The notes beneath the pieces were generated by a model. The model searched no databases and had not been told where the DNA came from. It saw only the letters and a program-made list of their open reading frames with translations. Below are positions 1-11,321 of a DNA stretch of 64,000 nucleotides, one piece after another (position 1 is the stretch's first letter; every line of letters begins with the position of its first letter). A program made the position numbers and the translations under genes. This stretch comes from Rhyacophila brunnea (Eukaryota; Arthropoda; Insecta; Trichoptera; Rhyacophilidae): positions 1 through 64,000 of the forward strand of contig JAGYXB010001002.1 of the NCBI GenBank assembly GCA_022495005.1. The letters run 5' to 3'.

Positions 1-235
1 TTCCTAAGGTAATTATCAGAGACACACAAGCCAACACCACCAAGAATGGCAGAGTTCACATTTACGCCGCGTATAAGTTTGAAAAAATATGTAGCTAAAT
101 AAAGATAGATTATAGATGCTGGTACAAATTGACTCCGCGTTATTCAGACCACGCGGTTTGTTTACACGGGGAATCCACCGTGTCTGAACCGAGCTTTATT
201 GTTAATATTAAATTACTTTCGCTTTTTTTTTATGA

Positions 236-440
236 TTTCAAAAGGATCATTCTTAGGCCTTCACAGAATAGAGTTTGTATTAACAGATTTTTGTTTTTAC
301 AAGAAATAGATGATAGCCACTTGCTCAACATATTGGATCTATACTTTGTGTCCAAACATATATTGAAAAACAATGCCTCATCCAATATTCGAATCCATCA
401 CCCCTTGACATTATAAGCCGACACTTTACCGTGGGCATAG
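236..440 (-). repeat. SINE-A copy 1 (tRNA-derived, degenerate)
   Basis: Antisense copy of a SINE family found at least seven times in this window. Read on the minus strand it runs from a decayed tRNA-like head (CCACGGT, then GGCTTATAATG) through the family core (TTGTTTTTCAATATATG, GTTGAGCAAGTGGC, GTAAAAACAAAAATCTG) to the tail near GGATCAT. It matches the well-kept copy at 62977..63216 over almost its whole length. A plus-strand reading frame here is only the antisense of this repeat. Confidence 0.8.
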
Positions 441-1001
441 AGAGATGACTCAATATAAATTTCGATACAGTTATTAAATTTTTGGTTATGGCAGTATTTT
501 TATATACAATGGACAACATGAAGTGCCAATTTGACGAATAGATAGTTACATCAAGCGCGGTTTCTGCTTATTTTGTTGATGACAATGTGCCTCCATACGA
601 ATAAATAAATAAATTGAGAAAATATTTTAAATTGATAATGATAATTTATTGAAAATATTCTGGAAAGAATTTACAATAATTTATCAAAATATATTTTTTT
701 TTATATTGAAATTGAAGATTAGACTTTTATGGTCAACCTGTTTTACGATATAATCTTAAAAAGAACTTTTTTTCGTTTTATCGTTCAATTTCAAATATAT
801 ATTCAAAGGTTTTCTATTCGACATTTTACTTGGTGAGATGTTTCGCTCAAGATTATATTTGCTTTTAGATTGATGTGAAAGATTTCTAGTTGTGGTTTTT
901 ATTATATATATTTATTTATTTAGTCTTTCGATTATATTATTTATTAAATAATGAATATTATAAATAATTGTAGGTCAAACAATGTTGATAATGAAATATA
1001 G
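441..1001. other. AT-rich non-coding stretch
   Basis: I see no gene, repeat partner or structured element here, only AT-rich sequence with homopolymer runs. Confidence 0.5.
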
Positions 1002-1003
1002 TA

Positions 1004-1619
1004 TACTGCCAGTAATCCGCCGCTCGATTATCCGACAACTACTATAATCCGCCGTTATTTTTACTAGTTGAAAGCGCAAAATCAAGTTCTATAATTCGCC
1101 GGTATTCGATTGTCAAATTCAGTAGTACGCCGAGTACAAGTATACAACGCAGATGAGACGGACTTGTTTTGGAAACTTCTCCCTCGTAAGACGTACGTTC
1201 ATCGCGAAGAAAGTAATGCACCAGGGAGGAAAGTGCCCAAGGACCGAATCACAATTATTATGCCGTGCTCCAATGCAACCCGGACACACAAACTGAAGTT
1301 TTTGGTCATAGGGAAAGCCAGGAATCCTAAGCCATTCCAGAATATCTGCCTCACTGAAAAACTTTACCAGTGATTTACTGTTTAATATTTAGTTAATCAA
1401 CTTAGTTTATAAATATGTATAATTTAGTAAATATTTGATTTTGATTATAAATAAAACCGTAATTTGCTAGTACAAATTTCTCAAAAAAAAACTATGTTTA
1501 CGAAATGCCTGTTTTAATTTTTAGCATATTTTGTATGTATGTACCTACTATAAATCGCCGCTTTCACTAATTGGACACTTGTCTGATTTTTGGGGTGGCG
1601 GATTACTGAGAGAGTACTG
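1004..1619 (+). mobile_element. Internally deleted pogo/Tigger-type DNA transposon
   Basis: About 616 bp between TA dinucleotides. The ends share an inverted CAGTAATCCGCC motif (left near 1010, right near 1600), and the outermost right end reads CAGTACTCTC from outside, resembling pogo/Tigger/Jerky termini. The interior keeps part of a DDE_1 transposase. Full Tigger elements are about 2 kb or more, so most of the transposase, including the DNA-binding domain and the later catalytic residues, is gone. It can only be a non-autonomous relic. Confidence 0.65.
1125..1373 (+). pseudogene. DDE_1 transposase fragment (pogo/Tigger/Jerky-like)
   Basis: The frame keeps about 75 residues of a DDE_1 superfamily transposase. 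VYNADETDLFWKLLP is the block around the first catalytic Asp (family pattern NADETGLFW). It is followed by an APGRK..K.RIT block, then CSNATRTHKLKFLVIGKARN, the next conserved strand. The frame stops soon after PKPFQN. There is no N-terminal CENP-B-type helix-turn-helix and no second or third catalytic acidic residue, so the product could not catalyse transposition. It lies between the inverted ends of its own element. The family assignment is fairly firm; whether it is closer to Tigger or Jerky cannot be settled from this piece. Confidence 0.7.
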
Positions 1620-2362
1620 TATTACGTATGTCAAACAATGTCAAATTGTCCAGCGGGAAACACGTTGCAATTTTTTTAAATATTGAATAGGTATTATTGA
1701 AACTATCATAGTGTCTAGTTAACTCTCGTTATATTATAAATTTCTTTTTTTTTTCAAATTGGTTTATAATTACGCATTCATATATATTTACATTTGATTT
1801 ACTGAAAGTGAATATTGCATACTAACGTTTTAAATAATCCAGTATTTGCGACGTTTTTCATAATGGTATTATTAATGCAGAACTATTCTAACTTACATTT
1901 GAAATTTTTGATGAAAGAGTTTTTTGAAAGAACTTACTGAAATTATTTATTACCTTAATGGATAAATATACTCATAATATTATTTTATTAGAATTATTTA
2001 TGAAAAAAGTGGTAGGTACATAAACTTGTCTATGTAAATAATAAATAACTGATGTAGGCTGTTTCAAAAAACTCTACGGTAATATATTTCAAATGTTAGT
2101 TATAATAGTTCTGCATTCAGCTGTATGCTCACACTATCAGTAATCAATGTTATGTTTCAATAGGTTGTATCTCAAGGAAAAACTGTCAAAGAATTAAGAA
2201 ACAGGTTGTAATTTTATTTGCTTTAAATATGCATTCTTAAGTTTGCAAAAGTGTTTAGTTATTATTTGTCGTTGTATCCATTTATAGTAGTTTTTTTTTT
2301 TAAATTAACTTCATAATTAACTAAGATCGATTTTTTAATAAGAATATTTAAGTATATTTTTA
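1620..2362. other. AT-rich non-coding stretch
   Basis: Nothing recognised: AT-rich, T-homopolymer-rich sequence without a repeat partner that I could find in this window. Confidence 0.5.
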
Positions 2363-2605
2363 CACCAACAATGGCCGCGCGGCTTAAGAGTCGGCCTATA
2401 GTATCGTGGGTCTTAGGTTAGAGTCCTGGGTCTGGAAAGTACACAAATTATTTTTAAATTTGTGTACGAGTCAGAGTATGGACCTAATAGGTTGAGAAAG
2501 TGGCTGACATCCATTTCTCATAAAAACAAAACCTGTTAATGCAAACCACCACTCCGTGGAGCCCCAAATATGATCCTATTAGGATCGGACATGGTCAGAA
2601 TGAAA
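2363..2605 (+). repeat. SINE-A copy 2 (tRNA-derived)
   Basis: Plus-strand copy with the head TGGCCGCGCGGCTTAAG, a mutated B box region (GGTTAGAGTCCTGGGTC), the core GTTGAGAAAGTGGCTGAC and the 3' section TGATCCTATTAGGATCGGAC, which is shared with the copy at 62977. The unrecognised frame that continues to 2775 starts inside this SINE and is unlikely to be a gene. Confidence 0.85.
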
Positions 2606-3186
2606 TATTTATACTATTTGTTGACATTAAATTGGATCAGTGGTGTCCCATGGGGGTAGGCTGGTCATGCGTTGCATATGACCGGCATTATTATAAAGGG
2701 CGGCGAATGACGGAACGAATACACAAAATTGAGAGCAATGACAGTTTCCATGAAGTAAACAATGCTATGACTTAATTATAAAGTATCGACATCTTAGTTA
2801 AAAAAATAATTGATGCATAACAATCCTGACAACATTACTATTATTGTATTTTAATATGCATCGTAATTCATATTGTAATGTTAGTTTATCGCACATTCTT
2901 TTTTCACAAGGGTGCCTACAACCATGGCAGACCTCCACGCTAAAATCATCTCGGTTTGAGAGTAGGTTTTGTGAAAATGCTCTAATCATCAATATTTGGT
3001 ATGTATTAAATAATATGTCAATTTAAATATTTTGGTATATATTTAAGATGGCTCATATTAAATAATAAAATAGGTAAATCGGTAGGTACATAATAAATTT
3101 ATAGACAATTCTAAACTAAAGACATCATTGAAAATTCTGACTTTTTGATATATTGTGGATTACGTGTAATTTGGCTATCTGTTATA
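2606..3186. other. Non-coding stretch after SINE-A copy 2
   Basis: No gene or repeat partner recognised. The first 170 bp are less AT-rich than the surroundings and could be a decayed unknown element. Confidence 0.4.
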
Positions 3187-3609
3187 GGGTTTAGGACGAT
3201 TCGGCGCCGGAACAACTAGACGCCACGCAATCAAATAAAATAGATTTTGTTAATTATAGGTATTTTTAAAATATACATTAATATGATTATTTAAATTATT
3301 ATAATATTATTTAATATGAGAATTTAAATATGCACACAAATAATGATTTAATTGTTCATACTATGTTATAAGTTTCAACGATAAGAGAGTTCTTTTATTT
3401 TTATATAAAACCTCAGGCATAATAATTATCAATCTGCAATAAAAAAAACATTAGGTATTTGAGAGCAAAATTAATTAAAACTAACTAGTAGTAGATAATT
3501 ATAAACTAACTAAAATTCCTAGTCTACTTTATGTATCAAATCGTACGTCTATTTATTTCATTCGACAGTGCGGCGCCCAATTATCCTGGCGCCCAGTTGT
3601 CCCAGTCCC
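3187..3609. mobile_element. GGCGCC-type MITE, complete copy
   Basis: A 423-bp element with imperfect inverted ends about 50 bp long. The left end reads GGGTTTAGGACGATTCGGCG; the right end, read from outside, starts GGGACTGGGACAACTGGGCG. Both ends carry two GGCGCC or near-GGCGCC palindromes and then a TC.AAT block. A TA precedes the left GGG. The centre is AT-rich and has no coding capacity. A second copy ends at 17709. Confidence 0.7.
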
Positions 3610-4661
3610 TTGTTATAAAATAAAACTAGCCTTTTTTTAATATTATTACATTTATAAAAATATATTGTATTGTTATAATGTAATTTAGCTATATTGATAT
3701 AATTTATTTGTGGGTATATATTATCTAGACATATTAATTTAAATTAAGCCAAAAGAAAAAGAAGAAGAAAAAAAGCAATTAGCCCCAGGGAAATTTATGA
3801 AGATTAATGAAGTATTCTCTATGGACTTATTTAATTAAAAATACCATCGCAGTTTCTTTTTGATACTTAAACTAGATAAAACTTGCGGTTTAAAGTAATC
3901 ACGATTTTTAATGAAACAAGTTTTCATGATTATTTTTTCTTTTTATCGATTCTTACAGCTTTATTATATAGGCCTTTTACGTATTATTTATTATATTGAT
4001 TTTGTTTACATAAAGACCCAAGAAGATGTATCCTTTTTATTGAAAGCTTTTCGTTTTGTGAGATATTGAAAAGAAATTGAGAAAAAGCTTATCAGATAAG
4101 TACCTCCTATCTACTTAAACCATATTCATAACATGCGAGTCTTCAAAATTCTATAGCTAATTATAATATGTGTAGGTATACTGATTTATATTCAATGAAC
4201 TTAAGTTTTTCTTTAGAATTATATGAAAATAATACAATTTTGTATCAAACTTAATTTTTTTATTTGTAAGAATTTAATTGTTTTCGCTGTTATTTTTTTT
4301 TGTAGCAAGAAAATAATTAACTTCTAACAAAGTTAGAAATCTAAAGAGGTCATTTAGTCGTTGTTTTAGGTACTCTTGAGGTATTCAGAGGACTGGAGAA
4401 TATATCTTATGTACTTACTTGGCAAAATCTAGGATATCAATAGTTTCATAAATATTAGCTTATTAGTTGGTTGAGCTTTTGTGGACTGTAATTTTGAAGG
4501 ATGCTTGTGGATTCCAGATGTGGGGGGGGAAGTGATTTAAAGAAGATGCCAGGCACTGACTTTTGATGTTTAGAGGGCTGTCGTGTGCACTGGAGCTGTT
4601 CCCGTGTCATGCATTCACGCAATAGTAGCTAAATAATTTTGGAGGGTCACTCTCATTGTTA
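3610..4661. other. AT-rich non-coding stretch
   Basis: No gene or repeat recognised up to the mariner left end. It includes a purine-rich patch near 3752..3778. Confidence 0.5.
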
Positions 4662-5918
4662 CCGGTAGTTCCAGAAGTATCCGACCTGACGTATAGATAG
4701 CAGTTGTTGTTTGAAAATAATGACCATGATAGTAAGTACCAATCTTATAAAGCCTAAGTTTGAAGTTTGACGACGCTACGTGAACAGTGAACGCTCTCAG
4801 TGAATTTGTTAACATGGAAAAAATTGGTCATAGTTATGTGATACAATACTTTCATTTGAAAAGCTTGAGTCCAACCAATATCAAAGCGGCGCTAGATTCT
4901 ACTTTGGGGGTATCTGTTCCTTTGTTTACAATAGTAACCTATTGGGTGGCTGAGTTTAAACGAGGCTGTACGAGCTGCCAAGACGAACATCGCAGTGATC
5001 GACCAAATGAGGTGACCACGCCAAAAATGGTGACGAAAATCCACAAAATGGTATTAGATGAACGTCGACTGAAATTGCGTAAGCTAGTAAACATAATAAG
5101 CATTTCAAAAAGTGCTGTACATCACATATTGACTGAAAATTTGGAGATGAGAAAGCTATGCGCAAGGTGGGTGCCGCGATTACTCACAATGGAACAAGAA
5201 CAGCATCGTGAGGATGTTTCAATCGAGTGTTTGCCAAAGTTTCACAGCAATAAAGCAGAGTTTTTGCATCTATTCATAACCAAGGATCAAACATGGATCC
5301 ATCACTTTACACGTGAGATGAAAGAACAGTCAAAACAATCGACTAAAAGGGGAGAATCGGTTCCAAAGAAGGCGAAGACAGTTCCATCTGCAGGCAAGGT
5401 CATGGCGTCAGTTCTTTGGGATGCGCGTGGAATAATTTTCATTAATTATCTTCAAAAAGGAAAATCAATTGACGGCGTGTATTATTCAAACTTATTATAG
5501 CGTTTGAGTGATGAAATCAAGAAAAAACAACCTTATTTGGCGAAAAAGAAAATTTCGTTTCATCAGGACAATTCGTCAGTTCACACATCCGTTATCGTGA
5601 TGGCCAAAATTAATGATTTAAAGTTCGAATTGCTTCCTAACGCACCCTGTTCGCCAGATTTAGCCTCCTTGGATTATTTTGTTTCCAAACTTGAAAAAAT
5701 GGCTCGGTGGTAAAAGATTTGCCAACAATGAAGAGGTGGAGTCTGCGGTTGATGGCTATTTTGAGGAGCTTGACGATTCTTACTATAAACAGGGTATCGA
5801 AGCTATTGAACATCGCTGGAAAAAGTGTATTGACCTAAAAGGAGACTACGTAGAGAAATTTACAAATTTTTCTTTTAATTAATCTTTGTTAGGTCGGGTA
5901 CTTCTGGGACTACCCTCG
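4662..5918 (+). mobile_element. Mariner element, full length with inverted ends and TA target sites
   Basis: About 1257 bp, the usual size for mariner, flanked by TA at 4660..4661 and 5919..5920. The left TIR contains GTAGTTCCAGAAGTATCCGA; the right TIR, inverted, contains GTAGTCCCAGAAGTACCCGA, with only a few mismatches. The transposase between them is on the plus strand and is inactivated. Structure and TA duplication together make the call firm. The C-terminal wording (WLGGKRF..NEEV, then GDYVEKF) recalls the irritans group, but the subfamily is a guess. Confidence 0.9.
4787..5882 (+). pseudogene. Mariner transposase (D,D34D), inactivated
   Basis: A Tc1/mariner transposase, which normally binds its TIRs and performs cut-and-paste. 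The N-terminal part (about 4814..5200) is the helix-turn-helix region (VIQYFHLKSLSPTNIK, then SAVHHILTENLEMRKLCARW). The catalytic core keeps the first Asp in KDQTWIHHF, a second block SVLWDARGIIFINYL, and the third pair HQDNSSVHTS ... SPDLASLDYF with exactly 34 residues between the Asp residues. Damage: an in-frame TAG at 5498..5500, and a one-base shift near 5680 after LDYF, with the C-terminus continuing in another frame from FPNLKKWLGGKRF to KGDYVEKF. One nonsense and one frameshift suggest loss of function without long decay. Confidence 0.9.
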
Positions 5919-6139
5919 TACACTTATTTATACTGCGTTAATATAAATGATGATGATGTTTGTTAAAAAACGTCCCACCGTCCGTATAATCGATCAATTT
6001 TATTGAGCTGTGAGAATGGCGGAGAATTTTAAATTTATAACATTAACAGAGTCTTGTTTTAGATCAATGCATCGGTTTAAATGTTCTACAAAAGCATTGC
6101 AATGATCGCAAGTTAATATATTTTTTAATTAACTCTTTC

Positions 6140-6500
6140 TTGTATTCAACGAATAATTCACAAGATTTAAGAATGGACAACATAAAATATTGGAGAAATC
6201 CGTGACGTCGGTTAGTAAATAAAGTAGTAGGTACCTACTTTGATTTAATAAACAAAAGCCTATTGCCAATAGTAGCTTGATTTGGAAGAGCGCTGATGAG
6301 CAGGTATTAAAAGCCAATAGTTAAAATTTGTCGTAATTAGTATGTCACCTTGTAGCATAGTAGGCAACGCGCACGGGGTGTAAACCCAAGAGATGCAGGT
6401 TCGATTCCTGCCAGATGTCTTACTTTTTTCAAAAAGATTTTTTCTATTGGTTATAATATATTTTCTCAGAAGTGTTTTTCAAAATAATATATGTTGTCAG
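6140..6500 (+). mobile_element. Family P copy 1: TIR element with internal Pol III-type promoter
   Basis: The left part (ATTCAACGAATAATTCACAA at about 6147) is the inverted form of the family's right end. Inside is a tRNA-like block: A box TAGCATAGTAGG (6353..6364) fits TRGCNNARYNGG, and B box GGTTCGATTCC (6398..6408) fits GGTTCGANTCC exactly. The downstream signature GATTTTTTCTATTGGTTATA follows, then the copy decays before the right terminus. It shares about 350 bp with the minus-strand copy at 41728..42115. It could also be called a SINE; the inverted ends argue against a simple SINE. Confidence 0.75.
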
Positions 6501-9074
6501 TATTTTTCAATTATAGTATTGCTGCATACTGTAATATTGTCTATAAAACAGTACAGTAAGATGTGCAGTAGAAAATAAAAGAAAAGTTTATTTTTCTCTA
6601 CAGTAGAGAAGTCACAGTAGGTATATTCTCGTACGTAGCACCAAATAGCAGTAAACAAAATGCGAGAAGTAACAGGTGAGAAAGTCGATTTGCATAGTAA
6701 ACTTCTTCTGGTGTAATGAGAATTTCCTCAAGCAATGGAGGCACTCAAAACTTTTGTCGCAAGTTATTTTCTCCAAAAGCGTCGCGTGACAAGAATGGGT
6801 GAAGAATTTAAATGCGTTTGTTGCTGGCTTGGCTATGAAAAATATTCACCTATTATGTTAACGATGTTGACTTTACGTGGAAATGTCTATATTTCTGTAG
6901 TATTCGAGAAAAAGTACATAAATTCATTGGGAGTAAGTGACTTTTTACAAAATGTGCAGGAAGCTAAAACAACTAAATATTTTAATATCTCGTATCTGAC
7001 TATGCACACACATGCTTAATATTATATAGCATGCCAATAACACGTAACGTAAAAAGTGGTAAAGTAAAGCACATAACGCCTAATATAATGATAACATCCA
7101 ATAAAATCTGATATATTATACATAATACATATAAAGATAAACATCTAAATTGGTTATATTAATAATTACAGTTTTACCTTTTAAATAATCCGAAAGTGAC
7201 ATTTTGAAGCTGAATTCAACATACGTCTTGCAGCACGCTTGGCACTTTCGAGGCAAGATACGGGCTATTACAGGCTTATTCTTGCAATGTTTATATACGG
7301 GAAATTATTACTAAAATGGCTGTATCATTTTCGTTAAAAAACCTACAAATAGGGGAAATTTGCAGTCGGTGGGCAGTATTTTTGTTATTTTTAGTACGTT
7401 ATTTTTGTCATATAGGTCAGATATAGGGTATTAAAATTAAACCATATTCTATATGTTGATTATTGTCAAAAATTATATTTAAAAACCTTAAGATAGCATT
7501 CTTTTAGCTCAGCTGTTGGGTAGAAAAAGCTAAAAGTGCGTAAAAAAGTACATCAGTGGTTGTACTTTAGTATTTGACTAATAAAAATATTTACCTATAA
7601 GCTCTGAACTGCGTTAATTGACTGTAGGTAATCAAAAATGAGCTTTAAAATTTAAGTACGTAAGTTATTGTTAAATTTTAAACTGTAGAATACAACTAAT
7701 TTCATGTTCAGCATAAATTTACTTACGGCGGTTTTCACTAACCATAAAAGTATAGCTGCCTGAATATATCCTGAAGTAGAAATGCTATAAAACTCATATT
7801 AATAAATAAATAAACATGGCAAATTAGTAAAAAGTATTGCACTCCATTATTTTAAAAATTATTTATATTTAGACTGGCGTCATCGCAGTAAGTGTTGTTT
7901 ATAAATAAAAACAATAATAAATAACACTATGTAAGATCTCTGTATAATTCGACAGATTATGGTAGAAATGCCTATTATTTAAATAAAAGGTAGAGTATAA
8001 TATTATACACTTCATAACTTTGCACTCAGGCTCTAAGGTGAAAATGATGTAATATTATATTCTAAAAATATTTTTTTACAATGTTTTATTTATTACTACA
8101 TTTTATAAAAGTACAAGTGACTATCATTTCATCTAATTTTATGCGAGGTAAACAGGCAAAGAGGCATATCAGTGTTGTAAAAAGTGCAAACAGGTGCAAA
8201 GTTATAAAACGTATATTCTACCTAACTATTCTCTCAAAAATGAAATAATATTATTATGACACGTTTACTTTTATATGTGTACTAATTATTGATGATATGA
8301 ATTTTAAGATAAATATGACCGAATAGAGGTGTAATCGTTTCAAAGAGACAGATTTTATTAGACTTAATTATAGTAACGAAACACATCATAGAAACATACA
8401 GGTCTAAGAAATTGCAGAGATGCATATAATATATATATATATATATATATCAACCTCTCTTAGAATCGTACCCAGAACTCCTGGTATGAAAAGCGAGTGC
8501 TTTTGGCATTCGACATCGAGAGTTATAATTATATTACAATATATATTTTATAATATATATAATATTATTATAATTATATAGCAATATTATGTACATTCAA
8601 ATATATAATACCAATTTCATTCAAGCCATCGGATCTCGCCGGGCAGGAAGCAGTTGAAATTACTTAATATTCTAGCAAATTATTATCTGAAGCAGATTTG
8701 GAAAGCTGATGCCAGCGTATCTATTGTTCTGGGCGTATTAGCAATAACTTCTGTTTAAATATTGTAGTCGCACTTCTTACTTTATAAAATTATTGATTGA
8801 TTTAATATTATCAACTAATGGATTGAGATATATGAACTTATTTTATATAAAATTATAATATTATTATTTTATAAATATACATAAACCAATAAAAACAATA
8901 TATCATTTTACTAAAAATGGCATAAAAAGATGGTGCATATTATGCATTCTCATTCACCGCGGAATATTTAATTACTATTTAATTACCACATTTAAAAAAA
9001 TGCTAATTATATCTAAAGGCCATCTTATGCCGTCAGCGCTGTAAGGATTATAGAATAATAGAAACAAATACATA
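6501..9074. other. Long AT-rich stretch without recognised genes
   Basis: No gene. A 95-codon frame at 6735..7019 has no recognisable motif and no clear splice context. An AT-only palindromic tract lies at about 8535..8605. Confidence 0.5.
8425..8451. repeat. (AT)n microsatellite
   Basis: An uninterrupted TA repeat just upstream of a short less AT-rich patch. Confidence 0.9.
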
Positions 9075-9310
9075 CAAAAGTAAGCGATATGATAAAGGTC
9101 AAACTAATGAAATTGCAATGGCTTTGACATGTTAGTGGAAACCGCTGGACAAATTCAATAATACAGAGGTACCCAAGGTGCATTAAATGACTACAGAGCC
9201 ACTCTAAAAATTGTTGGATCGACGGATGTAAATGGTAGCAAAGAGCTACGGACCTAGAAAAGTAATTGGAGATAAACTAGGCCTTCATCTAGCAGTTTAT
9301 TGACCTTGGT
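9075..9310 (+). pseudogene. RTE-type LINE 3' end, degenerate
   Basis: Decayed copy of the RTE family whose best copy is at 33672..34405. Matching blocks are CCGCTGGACAAATTC, GGTACCCAAGG and CCTTCATCTAGCAGTTTATTG, in the same order and at the same spacing. The frame is broken repeatedly. Confidence 0.7.
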
Positions 9311-9857
9311 AAATCTAAAAATGATTGAATCTTTTCGAATTTGATAAAATGAACAAACTGAAACACGTAAAGTACGCATGGATGGCATTATTGCGTTAAA
9401 AACGACGTCACCGCGAGATGTTTTTATTTTTATTTTTCAACGGTGCCATTCAACTGACTTTATAGCGGGTTGAAAATTTTCCTCCGCTTTTTCTTCAGCC
9501 ATCTACCTTGTCCCACTTGGTGACCGCTTAACCTATTTCCGCAGAATTACATTTTTTAATTAAAAAAATTCCCACAGTCTTCGCTGAGTAACCTGTCGAC
9601 AGGTCGAGATTTTGATTGACACAAAAAAGGTTATGATAATATTCGCGGACGACTTAATTTTAATGTTTATTTCTCTTGCACGTGCTTGTCTAGAATAATT
9701 TTGAGTAATCTATATGCAGCTATTCAAATTTAGAAACAACGTTAAAATTGTAAAAGATCAAGGACTGTGGCACACCTGTAATATTATTATTTCAACTGAT
9801 GGTTTTGAGATTTTTTCATTAAACTTTTATTAAAATACATATTATAAACTATTTTTT

Positions 9858-9972
9858 TTATTCAACGAATAATTCACAAGATTTAAGAATGAAACAGCTT
9901 TTTTTGAACATATATACTTTGAAAATAACTGTGAGAAATACATAACCACTAAAAACAATCTTTTTGAAAGAC
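9858..9972 (-). mobile_element. Family P terminal fragment
   Basis: Contains the family P terminus (TATTCAACGAATAATTCACA) followed by arm sequence ending near AACAATCTTTTTGAAAG. It has no tRNA-like block, so it is a single arm or truncated copy. Confidence 0.65.
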
Positions 9973-10974
9973 ACAACGAGGGTAAATATGTTTATACAAA
10001 GCTACCCTTATCTCATAATGGATAATGAAGTACTCCGAAGCATCCTCTCTTAGGATCCTTTTGTCAACTAATTTTTGTCCATGTATTGCTATATATATTT
10101 TATAAATATGTAGTTAAAAAAAACCATTTTACTCGACAGTAGAATGAAGCACTCTCAAAAAACCAATCATCGTTTTACTGGTTTGTATTATTGATTTACA
10201 TGTTTAAGTTGTCTTGATTTTCAAAATTATCGGCTTTTCTCTGTATATTTAGAAGTTTGCAATATTTTAGAACATATTTTTATGTAATGGTTATTATTAG
10301 TTATTCATAATTTTCTGTGAAATAAAACAATGCAAAAACTACACAGTAAAAAGCACATTAAATTACTTTTAATTTTATTATATTTTCTTCCATATGAACT
10401 AACTAATGAAACATCTGACCAAGCATGCATACTGGCAATAATTCCGCGCTCTTTTTCATTATAAAAAACCCACGCACGTGTTAAGTTGACCGCCTTTACA
10501 ATACAAGGTTCACAATAAATGTTTGCATTTGTAATTTACTGCCAGAAAAAGCTTCAAAATGTAAATGAGCAGGAAGGTTAATATTTTAGCGAAAAAATGC
10601 CGGCTCAACAGCTAAGCAATAAAAAATATCTTTAACAGAGAGGGCGGAGTTTGGCTTAAATCGGGTGTATTATTTCGTTTTCATCCGGCGATTTATGCAA
10701 GTCGGGGGTGGTTTTTTTGGCCCATTGAAAATATACATTTTCATATAATATGATAAAAATATATATTTTGTACGATATCAATAATCGAAAGTAGCTTCTT
10801 TTCACGGCTGTCAACATTAATAAATAATAATTGTATATTGATTTATTGCTTTATTTGCATACTCTTTTACGTGGCGCGAACTTACTGTGAGCTCACATGC
10901 GCTCACGTGACGTGATCTTGGTGTATTTTTAGCATTAGAAATATTACAACCTATAGACTTTTTTTCTCAAAATA
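9973..10974. other. Non-coding stretch upstream of the K2P exon
   Basis: Presumed intron or 5' flank of the K2P gene. The part from about 10410 to 10930 is less AT-rich, has no repeat partner in the window, and holds several CG-containing sites, including CTCACGTGACGTGA near 10902. That is compatible with a conserved non-coding element, but sequence alone does not prove it. Confidence 0.35.
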
Positions 10975-11190
10975 CACCCATTATGACCAAGCGGTTACTG
11001 TGCCTGCTTATAATGCCGTGGGTCCCGGGTTTATATCCCGTATCTGGCAAATTTAACACGTTGTTTTTAAATGTGTATTTAGATTCAGACAATTGACTGA
11101 ATAGGTTGACTAAGTGATTAACATCCATTTGTCGTAAAACAAAAAATCTGTTAATACAATCTCTCTATACTCTGTGAAGGTCAATAAATG
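10975..11190 (+). repeat. SINE-A copy 3
   Basis: A diverged copy: tRNA-like head ATGACCAAGCGGTTACTGTG, B-box-like GGGTTTATATCCC, then the core AATAGGTTGACTAAGTG and a 3' part with CTCTGTGAAGG. Its 3' end is only about 130 bp upstream of the K2P exon acceptor, so it sits inside the intron. Confidence 0.75.
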
Positions 11191-11321
11191 ATTTTCTTTT
11201 GAGTAAATATGGTTTATTTAATGAAAAAAATAAGTTCATATGGTTATGGCCATGTAATCATATATATCCACTCACTAACATCGAAAATAATTAACATGGT
11301 TTTTTTCATTTCTTTCTACAG

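Noticed and set aside
129..416. 95-codon plus-strand frame
   Set aside because: Most of it is the antisense of SINE-A copy 1; no protein motif.
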